32,242 bases of DNA from Aeromicrobium sp. Root472D3 (GTDB taxonomy: Bacteria > Actinomycetota > Actinomycetes > Propionibacteriales > Nocardioidaceae): assembly GCF_001426485.1 (NCBI RefSeq), contig NZ_LMET01000001.1:1628612-1660853 (forward strand), given 5' to 3'. The notes beneath the pieces were generated by a model. It did no database searches. It worked only from the letters and a program-made list of their open reading frames with translations, and was not told where the DNA came from. The position numbers were made by a program, and so were the translations under genes. Of this stretch, positions 7,396 to 15,951 are shown piece after piece. The first letter of the stretch is position 1. Every line of letters begins with the position of its first letter.

Positions 7396-8595
7396 ATGGT
7401 CGCCACCGACATCGACGTCCGTTCCGACGTCCCCGATCCCGAGGACCCCGTCTTCGCGCTGCACCGCAACGGCAAGATGAGCATCGCCGCCTCCGTGCCG
7501 ATCCGCGACGCGCACGACCTCTCGCTCGCCTACACGCCCGGCGTCGCCCGCGTGTGCGAGGCCATCGCGGCCGATCCCGAGACCGCCCACGACTACACGT
7601 GGGTCTCCAACACCGTCGCGGTCGTCACGGACGGCACCGCGGTGCTGGGCCTCGGCGACATCGGCCCCGCGGCGTCGATGCCCGTCATGGAGGGCAAGGC
7701 GATCCTGTTCAAGCAGTTCGGCGGCGTCGACGCGATCCCGATCGCGCTCGACACGACCGACGTCGACGAGATCGTCGAGACCGTCGTGCGGCTCGCGCCG
7801 TCGTTCGGCGGCATCAACCTCGAGGACATCTCGAGCCCCCGCTGCTTCGAGATCGAGCGCCGGCTCGTCGAGCGCCTCGACATCCCCGTCTTCCACGACG
7901 ACCAGCACGGCACCGCCGTCGTGACGCTCGCCGCGCTGATCAACTCGGCGCGCCTGACCGATCGCGACCTCGAGGACCTCAAGGTCGTCATCTCGGGCGC
8001 AGGTGCCGCCGGCGTCGCGATCATGAAGATCCTGCAGTCGGCGGGCGTGCGCAAGATCGCCGTCGTCGACCGGGCCGGCGTGATCCACCCGGGTCGCGAC
8101 GACCTCAACGAGGTCAAGGGCTGGCTCGCCGAGCAGACCGCCGGCTGGGCCCGACCGGGCTCGATCGCCGACGCCCTCGACGGTGCCGACGTGTTCGTCG
8201 GCGTCTCGGGCGGCACGGTGCCCGAGGAGGCCGTCGCCCGCATGGCGCCGGACGCCATCGTCTTCGCGATGGCCAACCCCCACCCCGAGGTGCACCCGGA
8301 CGTCGCGCACCGGTACGCGCGGGTCGTGGCGACGGGCCGCTCCGACTTCCCGAACCAGATCAACAACGTCCTGGTCTTCCCGGGCATCTTCCGCGGCGCG
8401 CTCGACGTCCGGGCGACCCGCATCTCCGAGGGCATGAAGATCGCCGCGGCGACCGCGATCGCCGACCTCGTCGGCGACGACCTCTCCGAGACGTACGTCA
8501 TCCCGTCGCCGTTCGACCCCCGTGTCGCCACGGCCGTCTCGCGGGCCGTCACCGACACCGCCCGCCGCGAGGGCCTCGCCCGCCGTCCGTACTGA
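7396..8595 (+). CDS. NAD(P)-dependent malic enzyme, short bacterial form
   Basis: The 399-residue protein oxidatively decarboxylates malate to pyruvate, linking the TCA cycle to pyruvate. It lacks the C-terminal phosphotransacetylase domain of long malic enzymes. Visible family signatures are SLAYTPGVARVCEAI (residues ~43-57), GLGDIGPAASMPVMEGKA, the metal/substrate region INLEDISSPRCFEIE, HDDQHGTAVVTLAA, and a Rossmann motif SGAGAAGVAI from residue 200. The tail PSPFDPRVA fits too. Cofactor preference (NAD or NADP) cannot be decided by eye. The start ATG 7396 follows GAGGAAG by 8 nt. Its 5' region contains the repeat GCGGTTCGA twice (7279 and 7297) and small stems of unclear meaning. It may be co-transcribed with the reductase gene 33 nt downstream. 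Confidence 0.92.
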   Translation: MVATDIDVRSDVPDPEDPVFALHRNGKMSIAASVPIRDAHDLSLAYTPGVARVCEAIAADPETAHDYTWVSNTVAVVTDGTAVLGLGDIGPAASMPVMEGKAILFKQFGGVDAIPIALDTTDVDEIVETVVRLAPSFGGINLEDISSPRCFEIERRLVERLDIPVFHDDQHGTAVVTLAALINSARLTDRDLEDLKVVISGAGAAGVAIMKILQSAGVRKIAVVDRAGVIHPGRDDLNEVKGWLAEQTAGWARPGSIADALDGADVFVGVSGGTVPEEAVARMAPDAIVFAMANPHPEVHPDVAHRYARVVATGRSDFPNQINNVLVFPGIFRGALDVRATRISEGMKIAAATAIADLVGDDLSETYVIPSPFDPRVATAVSRAVTDTARREGLARRPY

Positions 8596-8628
8596 GCCCA
8601 CCCCGTCCGATCACCTCGAGGAGCCACG

Positions 8629-9597
8629 ATGTTCGCCGTCTACGCCGGTCAGATCACCCCTAGCGACCCGCTGTCCGGACTGGTCGTGGGCGAGCGCCCC
8701 GAGCCCGAGGTCCCCGACGGGTGGACCACCGTGACGGTCAAGGCCGCCTCGATCAACCACCACGACGTGTGGAGCCTGCGCGGGGTCGGCCTGTCCGAGA
8801 AGGCGCTGCCGATGATCCTCGGCTGCGACGCCGCGGGCTACGACGAGGACGGCAACGAGGTGCTCGTGCACGCCGTCATCAGCGATCCGTCGTGGCGGGG
8901 CGACGAGACGCTCGACCCCCGGCGGTCGCTGCTGTCGGAGCGGCACCAGGGCACGTTCGCCGAGAAGGTCGCGGTGCCGACCCGCAACGTCGTCCCCAAG
9001 CCCGAGGGCCTGTCGTTCGCCGAGGCGGCCTGCCTGCCGACCGCATGGCTCACGGCCTACCGCATGCTGTTCACGCAGTCGGGTCTCAAGCAGGGCGACA
9101 CGGTGCTCGTGCAGGGGGCCGGCGGTGGCGTCGCGACGGCCGCTATCACGCTGGCCCGCGCCGCCGGGTTCCGCGTCTACGCGACGAGCCGCGACGAGGA
9201 CAAGCGGGCGCGGGCCGTCGAGATCGGTGCCCACGAGGCCTTCGAGTCGGGCGCCCGGCTGCCGTCGAAGGTCGACGCCGTGATGGAGACCGTCGGAGCG
9301 GCGACGTGGTCGCACTCGGTCAAGTCGATGCGACCCGGCGGCACGATCGTCATCTCGGGCGCGACGTCGGGCGACGCGCCGTCGCACGCCGAGCTGACCC
9401 GCATCTTCTTCCAGCAGATGCGGGTGCACGGCTCCACGATGGGCACCCGCGACGAGCTGCACGCGCTCGCGCAGTTCATGGACGTCACGGGCACCCGGCC
9501 GCTGATCGACCGCGAGATCCCGATGGCCGAGGCGGCCTCGGGCCTGCAGAGCGTCATCGACGGCAGCGTCTTCGGCAAGATCGTCCTGACCCTGTGA
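8629..9597 (+). CDS. MDR-family quinone oxidoreductase/alcohol dehydrogenase-like protein
   Basis: This 322-residue medium-chain dehydrogenase/reductase has a GroES-like N-terminal half (SINHHDVWSLRGVG, ILGCDAAGYD). Its Rossmann half carries VLVQGAGGGVATAAITLARAAG at about residues 162-183, the AxxGxGG-like nucleotide motif, followed by YATSRDEDK, which suggests NADPH. The structural zinc cysteine cluster of zinc alcohol dehydrogenases is absent, so it more likely belongs to the quinone oxidoreductase/enoyl reductase branch. The substrate is unknown. Start ATG 8629 has a Shine-Dalgarno GAGGAG 5 nt upstream. The stop lies just before a large inverted-repeat element and opposite the convergent DUF1059-like gene. 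Confidence 0.87.
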   Translation: MFAVYAGQITPSDPLSGLVVGERPEPEVPDGWTTVTVKAASINHHDVWSLRGVGLSEKALPMILGCDAAGYDEDGNEVLVHAVISDPSWRGDETLDPRRSLLSERHQGTFAEKVAVPTRNVVPKPEGLSFAEAACLPTAWLTAYRMLFTQSGLKQGDTVLVQGAGGGVATAAITLARAAGFRVYATSRDEDKRARAVEIGAHEAFESGARLPSKVDAVMETVGAATWSHSVKSMRPGGTIVISGATSGDAPSHAELTRIFFQQMRVHGSTMGTRDELHALAQFMDVTGTRPLIDREIPMAEAASGLQSVIDGSVFGKIVLTL

Positions 9598-9611
9598 TGG
9601 ACTGAAGCTCA

Positions 9612-9687
9612 CCCAGCCCAGAAGTGCGGAGAAGCGGACGCTTCTGCCGTCCCCGAAAGGTCCTGTTCTCCGCAGATCTGGGCTGGG
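9612..9687. repeat. 76-bp imperfect inverted-repeat element between convergent genes
   Basis: Two 22-nt arms (9612-9633 and 9666-9687) are complementary except for two adjacent positions in the middle. They enclose a 32-nt interior. A second, nested palindrome, AGAAGC-GGAC-GCTTCT (9630-9645), overlaps the left arm and could form an alternative hairpin. It sits between convergent stops (9597 and 9693), so it could act as a bidirectional terminator, but it is much larger than terminators elsewhere in this window and lacks U tracts. A REP/MITE-like dispersed repeat is the main alternative. Confidence 0.7.
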
Positions 9688-9692
9688 GCGGG

Positions 9693-9863
9693 TCAGGGCA
9701 GCTGGTCGTCCGGGAACGGCTGCGCCATCTGCAGGATCATGCTCGCGGGGTAGGTGCGTCCCTGGTGCGCCGTCTGCAGGTGGGCGTCGACCGCGGTGAC
9801 GAGGTCGTCGTCGGTCCGACCCACCAGCTGCTCGCCGCACGGGCACATCAACATCTTGGCCAT
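9693..9863 (-). CDS. Small DUF1059-like protein (56 aa)
   Basis: A 56-residue ORF starts at ATG 9863 (MAKMLMCPCGEQLVGRTDDD) and ends just before the inverted-repeat element. The CPCG start, the acidic DDDLV turn and the following helix ending in HLQTAH resemble DUF1059-type proteins: an N-terminal Cys pair, a helix and a HxxxH-like end that might bind metal. The second Met-rich half (SMILQMAQPF) is less typical. It starts only 9 nt after the DUF6104 stop, so it is probably the third gene of the kgd transcript. A second DUF1059 gene occurs at 29701-29874. Function is unknown and the family assignment is moderate. Confidence 0.65.
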   Translation of the reverse strand: MAKMLMCPCGEQLVGRTDDDLVTAVDAHLQTAHQGRTYPASMILQMAQPFPDDQLP

Positions 9864-9872
9864 GCGGGGAGC

Positions 9873-10049
9873 CTACTCGTCCTCGTCGTCGAGACGGGCC
9901 AGCCAGGTGGCCAGCCGCTCGACCGGGATCTCGAAGTCGGGGTTGAGGTCGACGAACGTGCTCAGCTGCTCGGCGAGCCAGGCGAAGGTGACCTCTTCGT
10001 CACCCCGCCTGGCCTGCAGCTCCTCGATGCCGCGATCCGTGAAGTACAT
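9873..10049 (-). CDS. DUF6104 family protein (58 aa)
   Basis: The 58-residue product begins MYFTDRGIEELQARRGDEEV, then FAWLAEQLSTFVDLNPDF, and ends in a strongly acidic tail (LARLDDEDE). I recognise this as the small actinobacterial DUF6104 family, which in streptomycetes is very similar at both ends. It is soluble and mostly helical, with no cysteine or membrane segment. The gene starts 13 nt after the kgd stop and is followed 9 nt later by the DUF1059-like gene, implying co-transcription with kgd and perhaps a role with the 2-oxoglutarate complex. That role is inference from position only. Confidence 0.8.
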   Translation of the reverse strand: MYFTDRGIEELQARRGDEEVTFAWLAEQLSTFVDLNPDFEIPVERLATWLARLDDEDE

Positions 10050-10062
10050 GAGCGTCCAGGAC

Positions 10063-13000
10063 TCAGGCGAAGGCCTGGGCCATGAGCTCGGCCTGCTCCT
10101 CGACGTGGCGGCTGTGCGAGCCCACCGACGGCGCGGAGGACTCCGGGCGCGACACGCGCACCAGCGGGACGCCGTCGAACTCGCCGCTGAAGTGCAGCGC
10201 GACGTGCGGCCACGGGCCCTGGTTGGCCGGCTCGTCCTGCACCCAGCGCACCTCGCGGGCGTTGGTGAACCGGGCGACCTCGGCGTTGAGCTCGTCCACG
10301 GGACGCGGGTAGATCTGCTCCAGGCGCACGATCGCGGTGCGGTATCCGTCGGCCTCGCGCTTGTCGCGCTCGGCCATCAGGTCCCACGTGACGCGACCCG
10401 AGCACACCAGCACCCGGTCGACCGCGGACGGGTCGGCCGCCCCGTCGCCGAAGGCGGCGTCGCCGATGACCGGACGGAACGAGCCCGTCGTGAAGTCGTC
10501 GGGCTGGGAGGCGGCGGCCTTGCTGCGCAGCATCGACTTCGGGGTGAAGACGATCAGCGGACGGTGCTCGCTCTCGAGCGCCTGACGCCGCAGCAGGTGG
10601 AAGTACGACGCGGGGGTCGAGGGCTGCGCGACCGTCATCGCCTCGTCGGCGCACAGCGTCAGGAAGCGCTCGATGCGGGCCGACGAGTGGTCGGGCCCCT
10701 GCCCCTCGTAGCCGTGCGGCAGCAGCAGGACGACGCCCGACTTCTGGCCCCACTTGGTCTCGCCCGCCGAGATGTACTCGTCGATGACGGACTGGGCGCC
10801 GTTGACGAAGTCGCCGAACTGCGCCTCCCACATCGTGAGCGCCTCGGGCCGCGCGACGGAGTAGCCGTACTCGAAGCCGAGGGCGGCGTACTCGCTGAGC
10901 AGCGAGTCGTAGACGTGGAACGAGGCCTGCTCGTCGCCGACGTTGGACAGCGGCGTCCACTCGTCGGCGTTCGTGCGGTCGATGATCGTGGCGAACCGCG
11001 ACGAGAACGTGCCGCGACGGGTGTCCTGCCCGGAGATGCGCACGGGACGACCGTCGAGCAGCAGCGAGCCCATCGCCAGGATCTCGCCGGTGCCCCAGTC
11101 GATGGGGCCGGCCGAGATCGACTGTGCGCGACGCTGGAGCTGCGGCAGCACCTTCGGGTGGACCGTGAAGCCCTCGGGCACGTTGGTGTACGAGTCGGCG
11201 ATGGCCTTCATCGTCTCGGTCGAGATCGCGGTGACGAGCTCGCCGGCGTGCTCGGGCTTCTCGGGGTAGTCGGGCGTCCGGGTGTAGTCGGGGTCGGACG
11301 CGGCCTCCTTGACCTCGGCGAAGTTGCGCTCGAGCTGGGCCTGGTAGTCGGTCAGGGCCGCCTCGGCCTCCTCGAGCGTGATGTCGCCACGACCGACCAG
11401 GGCCTCGGTGTAGAGCTTGCGCACCGACTTCTTGGCGTTGATCGTGTCGTACATCAGGGGCTGCGTGAAGCTGGGGTCGTCGCCCTCGTTGTGACCGCGG
11501 CGGCGGTAGCAGACCAGGTCGATGACGACGTCCTTGTGGAACGTGCGGCGGTACTCGTAGGCGAGCTGCGCGACGCGGATGCACGCCTCGGGGTCGTCGC
11601 CGTTGACGTGGAACACCGGCGCCTGGATCATCCGGGCGACGTCGGTGCAGTACGTCGACGAGCGCGACGACGACGGCGACGTCGTGAAGCCGACCTGGTT
11701 GTTGACGATCAGGTGGATCGTGCCGCCCGTGCGGTAGCCGCGCAGCTGCGACAGGTTGAGCGTCTCGGCGACGACTCCCTGACCCGCGAACGCCGCGTCG
11801 CCGTGCACGAGGACCGGCAGGACGGGGTAGGCCGCGCCCTGGTTGAGGCGGTCCTGCTTGGCGCGGGCGATGCCCTCCAGGACGGGGTCGACGACCTCGA
11901 GGTGCGACGGGTTGGCCGCGATCGAGACCTTCACCCGGTCACCGTTGCCGGACGTGAACTCGCCCTCGACGCCGAGGTGGTACTTGACGTCGCCGGAGCC
12001 CTGCACGGTGCGGGGGTCGATGTTGCCCTCGAACTCGCGGAAGACCTGGCTGGGACGCTTGCCGGCGATGTTGACCAGCGCGTTCAGGCGGCCGCGGTGG
12101 GCCATGCCGATGCAGACCTCGTCGAGCTTGTCGGCCGCGGCGGCCTCGCAGATCTCGTCGAGGAACGGGATCGTGGTCTCGCCGCCCTCGAGGCTGAAGC
12201 GCTTCTGGCCGACGAACTTGGTCTGCAGGAACGTCTCGAAGGCCTCGGCCTGGTTGAGCTTCTGCAGGATGCGCAGCTGCTCCTCGCGCGGCGGCTTGGT
12301 GTGCGGGCGCTCGATGCGCTCCTGGAACCACTCGCGCTCGGCGGGCTCCTGGATGTGCATGTACTCCAGGCCGATCGTGCGGGCGTAGGAGTCGCGCAGG
12401 ATGCCGAGGATCTCGCGCAGCTTCATGAAGCGCTTGTCGCTCTTGAACGAGCCGGTCGCGAACTCGCGGTCGAGGTCCCACAGCGTCAGGCCGTGCGAGG
12501 CCGTGTCGAGGTCGGGGTGGCTGCGCGGCGAGTTGTCGAGCGGGTTCGTGTCGGCCATCAGGTGGCCGCGCACGCGGAACGCGTGGATCAGCTCGAGGAC
12601 GCGCGACTGCTTGTGCACCTCGTCGTCGTGGCTGACCGCGATGTCCTGGGCCCAGCGGATCGGCTCGTAGGGGATCTTCAGCGCGCGGAAGATCTCGTCG
12701 TAGAAGCCGTTCTCGCCGAGCAGCAGGGCGTGGACGCGCTTGAGGAACTCGCCGGACTGCGCGCCCTGGATGACCCGGTGGTCGTAGGTCGACGTCAGCG
12801 TCATCATCTTGCTGATCGCCATCTGCGCCAGCGTGTGCTCCGACGCGCCCTGGAACTCCGGCGGGTACTCCATCGAGCCGACGCCGATGATGACGCCCTG
12901 GCCGGACATGAGCCGCGGCACCGAGTGGTTCGTGCCGATGCCACCGGGGTTCGTGAGGCTGAGCGTCGTGCCCTGGAAGTCGGAGACCTCGAGCTTGCCG

Positions 13001-13884
13001 TCGCGGGCCTTGCGGACCATCGTCTCGTAGGCGGCCCAGAACTCCGCGAACGTCATGGTCTCGGTGGCCTTGATCGACGGCACCAGCAGCGTGCGCGACC
13101 CGTCGGGCTTCTTGAGGTCGATCGCGAGTCCGAAGTTGACGTGCTCGGGGTTGAGCTGGTTGGGCTTGCCCTTCTCGTCGACCTCGTAGCCCGTGTTCAT
13201 CTCGGGCATGGCCTTGACGGCCTGGACGATCGCGTAGCCGATCAGGTGCGTGAACGAGACCTTGCCGCCGCGGGCGCGTGCGAGGTGGTTGTTGATCACG
13301 GTGCGGTTGTCGAACAACAGCTTGACCGGCACCGAGCGGACGCTGGTGGCGGTCGGCACCGTGAGGCTCGCGTCCATGTTGGCGACGGTGCGGGCGGCGG
13401 CGCCGCGCAGCACGACCTTCTCGACGTCACCGGGGCCGGCCGGCTTGTCGGCGGCGGCCTTGTCGGCGGCCTTGGCCTTGCCGGACGACGCGGGGGCCGC
13501 GGTGGCCTTGGCCTTGGCGGCGGGGCTGCCGTTGGGCGCCGGGGCGGCGGCCTCGGCCGGTGCGGCGGCGGGCGTCGGCTTGACGGGCGCGGGGGAGTCG
13601 GGGGCCTTCTCCTCGGGCGGAGCCGCGGTGGCCGGGGTCGTCTTGGGCGCGGGCGGGGTGTCGGACGCGGGCGACGTCGGCGGCGTGACGGCAGCGGCGG
13701 CGGGCGCCGTCCCGTTGGTCGACGCGGGGGCGCTCAGGCCGGCGCCGTCACCGGTGGTGAAGAAGGCGACCCAGGTCTCGTCGACCGAGGAGGGGTCCTC
13801 CCGGTAGCGGTCGTGCATCTCCTCGACGAGCCACTGGTTCGTGCCGAAATCAGGAGTTGAATGGTCTTGGGAGGACTCGGCCAC
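10063..13884 (-). CDS. kgd: Multifunctional 2-oxoglutarate metabolism enzyme Kgd (fused E1/E2-like 2-oxoglutarate dehydrogenase)
   Basis: This 1273-residue ThDP enzyme catalyses the 2-oxoglutarate step of the TCA cycle in actinobacteria. Visible in order: the E1o N-terminal segment [18 protein letters not shown] (residues 14-31); an Ala/Pro/Lys-rich linker (about 45-135) with no lipoyl domain; a succinyltransferase-like domain with [16 protein letters not shown] (His about 369); then E1 with [21 protein letters not shown] and [13 protein letters not shown]. The C-terminal transketolase-type domain contains [21 protein letters not shown]. Fusion of an E2-like acyltransferase to E1 is typical of Kgd (Rv1248c). 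In relatives the FHA protein GarA inhibits it by binding; garA is not in this window. Start is GTG 13884 (MAESSQDHS). The gene diverges from glutaminase and is followed closely by the DUF6104 and DUF1059-like genes. Confidence 0.96.
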   Translation of the reverse strand: MAESSQDHSTPDFGTNQWLVEEMHDRYREDPSSVDETWVAFFTTGDGAGLSAPASTNGTAPAAAAVTPPTSPASDTPPAPKTTPATAAPPEEKAPDSPAPVKPTPAAAPAEAAAPAPNGSPAAKAKATAAPASSGKAKAADKAAADKPAGPGDVEKVVLRGAAARTVANMDASLTVPTATSVRSVPVKLLFDNRTVINNHLARARGGKVSFTHLIGYAIVQAVKAMPEMNTGYEVDEKGKPNQLNPEHVNFGLAIDLKKPDGSRTLLVPSIKATETMTFAEFWAAYETMVRKARDGKLEVSDFQGTTLSLTNPGGIGTNHSVPRLMSGQGVIIGVGSMEYPPEFQGASEHTLAQMAISKMMTLTSTYDHRVIQGAQSGEFLKRVHALLLGENGFYDEIFRALKIPYEPIRWAQDIAVSHDDEVHKQSRVLELIHAFRVRGHLMADTNPLDNSPRSHPDLDTASHGLTLWDLDREFATGSFKSDKRFMKLREILGILRDSYARTIGLEYMHIQEPAEREWFQERIERPHTKPPREEQLRILQKLNQAEAFETFLQTKFVGQKRFSLEGGETTIPFLDEICEAAAADKLDEVCIGMAHRGRLNALVNIAGKRPSQVFREFEGNIDPRTVQGSGDVKYHLGVEGEFTSGNGDRVKVSIAANPSHLEVVDPVLEGIARAKQDRLNQGAAYPVLPVLVHGDAAFAGQGVVAETLNLSQLRGYRTGGTIHLIVNNQVGFTTSPSSSRSSTYCTDVARMIQAPVFHVNGDDPEACIRVAQLAYEYRRTFHKDVVIDLVCYRRRGHNEGDDPSFTQPLMYDTINAKKSVRKLYTEALVGRGDITLEEAEAALTDYQAQLERNFAEVKEAASDPDYTRTPDYPEKPEHAGELVTAISTETMKAIADSYTNVPEGFTVHPKVLPQLQRRAQSISAGPIDWGTGEILAMGSLLLDGRPVRISGQDTRRGTFSSRFATIIDRTNADEWTPLSNVGDEQASFHVYDSLLSEYAALGFEYGYSVARPEALTMWEAQFGDFVNGAQSVIDEYISAGETKWGQKSGVVLLLPHGYEGQGPDHSSARIERFLTLCADEAMTVAQPSTPASYFHLLRRQALESEHRPLIVFTPKSMLRSKAAASQPDDFTTGSFRPVIGDAAFGDGAADPSAVDRVLVCSGRVTWDLMAERDKREADGYRTAIVRLEQIYPRPVDELNAEVARFTNAREVRWVQDEPANQGPWPHVALHFSGEFDGVPLVRVSRPESSAPSVGSHSRHVEEQAELMAQAFA

Positions 13885-13929
13885 AGCCTCGATCGCCTCT
13901 TCCGATGTGTGTGCTGGCGCGCAGGTGAA

Positions 13930-13947
13930 AGTGTGCTCACCACACTA
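13930..13947 (-). promoter_or_regulatory. kgd -10 box overlapped by an inverted-repeat operator candidate
   Basis: On the minus strand TAGTGT (13947-13942) is a plausible -10 box about 58 bp before the kgd GTG. It is overlapped by AGTGTG-N5-CACACT (13930-13946), a perfect 6-bp inverted repeat spanning the -10 and expected start site. A repressor bound here would block kgd. The -35 region is poor. The regulator is unknown; half-sites ending in GTG/CAC are seen with CRP- and GntR-type regulators. Confidence 0.45.
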
Positions 13948-14088
13948 ACGCGAGGCACCAGCCCGCCGCAGGCAGGTGCGGCCGACGGCTGGGTCACACG
14001 GCATCGCATCGGGTCGCCGCGGCCTGCCCGTTCCACGACGTGTGGGATGCTCGCGGCTGACCGCCGACGCCTGCCTGGAGGGACGCCC

Positions 14089-15354
14089 GTGAAGGTTCCG
14101 ATCGAGGACTGGCTGGCCGAGGTGCTCGGCCAGTGCGACGGCGACTCCGGCGAGGTCGCCGACTACATCCCCGAGCTGGCGCGCGCCGACCCCGATCGGT
14201 TCGGCGCGGCCCTCGGGACCGTCCGCGGACACGTGTACCCCGTCGGGCACACCGAGGTCGAGTTCTCGATCCAGTCGATCTCGAAGCCCTTCACGTACGC
14301 GATGGCGCTGGCCGACCGCGGCCTCGAGGCGGTCCACGAGAAGATCGACGTCGAGCCGTCCGGAGACGCGTTCAACGAGATCTCGCTCGAGGCGTCGACG
14401 GGGCGTCCGCGCAATCCCATGATCAACGCCGGCGCGATCGCGGCGCACGCCTTGGTCGAGGGCGGGTCGTCGGAGCGGCGCGTCGAGCGCCTGCTCGACT
14501 TCTACAGCGATCTCGCGGGGCGCCGGCTGCACGTCGACGAGGACGTCTTCGAGTCCGAGACGGGCAGTGCGCACCGCAACCTCGCGATCGCCCACATGCT
14601 GCGCACGGTGGGCGCGATCGACGACGACCCCGTCGACGTCGTCCGCGGCTACACGCGCCAGTGCTCGATCGACGTCACGGTGACCGACCTGGCCCGCATG
14701 GCCGCGACGCTGGCCAACGCCGGCGCGGATCCCGTGTCGGGCAGCCGTCACCTCGACCCCGCGGTGTGCCGCCAGGTGCTGTCGGTCATGGCGTCGTGCG
14801 GCATGTACGACGCGGCGGGCGACTGGTTCTCGTCGGTCGGCATCCCGGCCAAGAGCGGCGTGTCCGGCGGCATCATCGGCGTGCTGCCGGGCCAGGTCGG
14901 CATCGCGGTGTTCTCGCCGCGCCTCGACGAGCACGGCAACAGCGCGCGCGGCGTGCAGCTGTTCGAGCGACTGTCGCGCGACATGGGGCTGCACCTGATG
15001 GAGTCGTCGCAGGGCAGCCGGTCGGCCGTCCGGCAGGAGCGGGCGGGGGACGGCGAGCGTCCCAGCGTGTACGAGCTGCAGGGCGACGTCCGCTTCGCCG
15101 AGGCCGAGTCGATCCTGCACGCGCTCGCCGAGGAGCCGGAGGGGCCCGGCACGGTCGTGCTCGACCTGACGCGGGTGTACGAGGTCAACGCCGCCGGTCG
15201 CCGCATGGTGCTCGAGGCGGCCCGCCGGCTGCACCTCGACGGTCACCCGGTGGCGCTGGTCGACCCCGACGGCGTGCTGCCGGACCGGGACGCCGGGGAC
15301 GGCCTGACGCTGGTGGCCTACGACGACGTCGACGCGGCCTGCGCGCACGGGTGA
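14089..15354 (+). CDS. glsA: Glutaminase with C-terminal STAS domain
   Basis: The 421-residue protein converts glutamine to glutamate and ammonia. Residues 1-305 are a serine-dependent beta-lactamase-fold glutaminase: catalytic Ser63-x-x-Lys66 in FSIQSISKPFTY, NPMINAGAIAA, the conserved SETGSAHRNLAIAHML, YTRQCS and SGVSGGIIGVLPG. After a charged, low-complexity joint, residues about 326-412 form a STAS domain (VYELQGDVRFAEAES, then VVLDLTRVYEVNAAGRRM), a fold used in anti-sigma antagonists and SulP transporters. Simple glutaminases are about 310 residues, so the STAS part is an extension. It might sense a nucleotide or mediate docking. Start GTG 14089 has a strong Shine-Dalgarno (GGAGGG, 6 nt upstream). 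It is divergent from kgd. Confidence 0.93.
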   Translation: MKVPIEDWLAEVLGQCDGDSGEVADYIPELARADPDRFGAALGTVRGHVYPVGHTEVEFSIQSISKPFTYAMALADRGLEAVHEKIDVEPSGDAFNEISLEASTGRPRNPMINAGAIAAHALVEGGSSERRVERLLDFYSDLAGRRLHVDEDVFESETGSAHRNLAIAHMLRTVGAIDDDPVDVVRGYTRQCSIDVTVTDLARMAATLANAGADPVSGSRHLDPAVCRQVLSVMASCGMYDAAGDWFSSVGIPAKSGVSGGIIGVLPGQVGIAVFSPRLDEHGNSARGVQLFERLSRDMGLHLMESSQGSRSAVRQERAGDGERPSVYELQGDVRFAEAESILHALAEEPEGPGTVVLDLTRVYEVNAAGRRMVLEAARRLHLDGHPVALVDPDGVLPDRDAGDGLTLVAYDDVDAACAHG

Positions 15355-15372
15355 GGCCGCCCGGCACGACGA

Positions 15373-15413
15373 CGGGGAGGGCCGCTGCCACGACGTGACG
15401 GCGGACCTCCCCG
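15373..15413. terminator. Terminator hairpin between glsA and osmC
   Basis: CGGGGAGG (15373-15380) pairs with CCTCCCCG (15406-15413), and CCGC/GCGG can extend the stem inside. It sits between the convergent glsA and osmC genes, 18 nt after the glsA stop. There is no U tract, as is common for actinobacterial terminators. Confidence 0.6.
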
Positions 15414-15433
15414 ATCGGGTCGGACGGTGTCGG

Positions 15434-15883
15434 TCAGGCCGACTCGAGCGAGGCGTCGAGCGTGATCTCGGGGACCGACGCGAGCGCCTTGCTCAGCGGG
15501 CAGCTGGCCTTGGCGTCCTCGGCCGCGGCCTGGAAGCCCGCCTCGTCGATGCCCTCGACCTCGGCGCGGACGGTCAGGGCGATCTTGTGGATCTTGAAGC
15601 CCTTGTCGTCGGCGTCCTCGCCGAGCGTGACCTTGGCGGTCGTCTCGATCGAGACGGGGGTCGCGCCCTTCTGGCCGAGCAGGGCCGCGAGCTGCATCGA
15701 GTAGCACGACGAGTGGGCCGCGCCGATCAGCTCCTCGGGGTTCGTGGCGCCGCCGCCGTCCTCGGACGACCGCTTCTTGAACGACATCTCGAAGGTGCCG
15801 AGACCCGAGTCGGTCAGCTCGACCTGTCCGGAGCCGTCCTCGAACGTCCCGTCCCAAGCGGTGCGTGCAGTGCGTGTGGGCAT
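15434..15883 (-). CDS. osmC: OsmC/Ohr-family peroxidase
   Basis: This 149-residue protein belongs to the OsmC family of thiol peroxidases that reduce organic hydroperoxides. The two catalytic cysteines are present: Cys60 in IGAAHSSCYSMQLA (on the central helix) and Cys128 in DAKASCPLSKAL. The glutamate of NPEELIGAAH before Cys60 is also kept. The opening MPTRTARTAWDGTF and the length fit the OsmC rather than the Ohr subgroup, which usually starts differently and is slightly shorter. The start ATG 15883 has GAGAGG about 9 nt upstream. A promoter and an 8-bp inverted repeat lie directly upstream, hinting at its own regulator. It follows the dehydrogenase gene on the same strand by 68 bp, so it may also be read from there. 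Confidence 0.92.
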   Translation of the reverse strand: MPTRTARTAWDGTFEDGSGQVELTDSGLGTFEMSFKKRSSEDGGGATNPEELIGAAHSSCYSMQLAALLGQKGATPVSIETTAKVTLGEDADDKGFKIHKIALTVRAEVEGIDEAGFQAAAEDAKASCPLSKALASVPEITLDASLESA

Positions 15884-15897
15884 GCTGTGAAACCTCT

Positions 15898-15918
15898 CGT
15901 CGATGTGTGTCATCGACG
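15898..15918 (-). promoter_or_regulatory. Operator-like inverted repeat at the osmC promoter
   Basis: CGTCGATG-TGTGT-CATCGACG is a perfect 8-bp inverted repeat with a 5-bp spacer, 15 bp before the osmC start codon. On the minus strand its upstream edge touches TAGCGT (15921-15916), a -10 candidate preceded at 16-17 nt by TTGCGG. The repeat would cover the transcription start. As RNA it could instead form a 5' hairpin just before the ribosome-binding site. Confidence 0.55.
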
Positions 15919-15951
15919 CTACTGGCGCGCGGACATCCCGCAACCGGGTTC

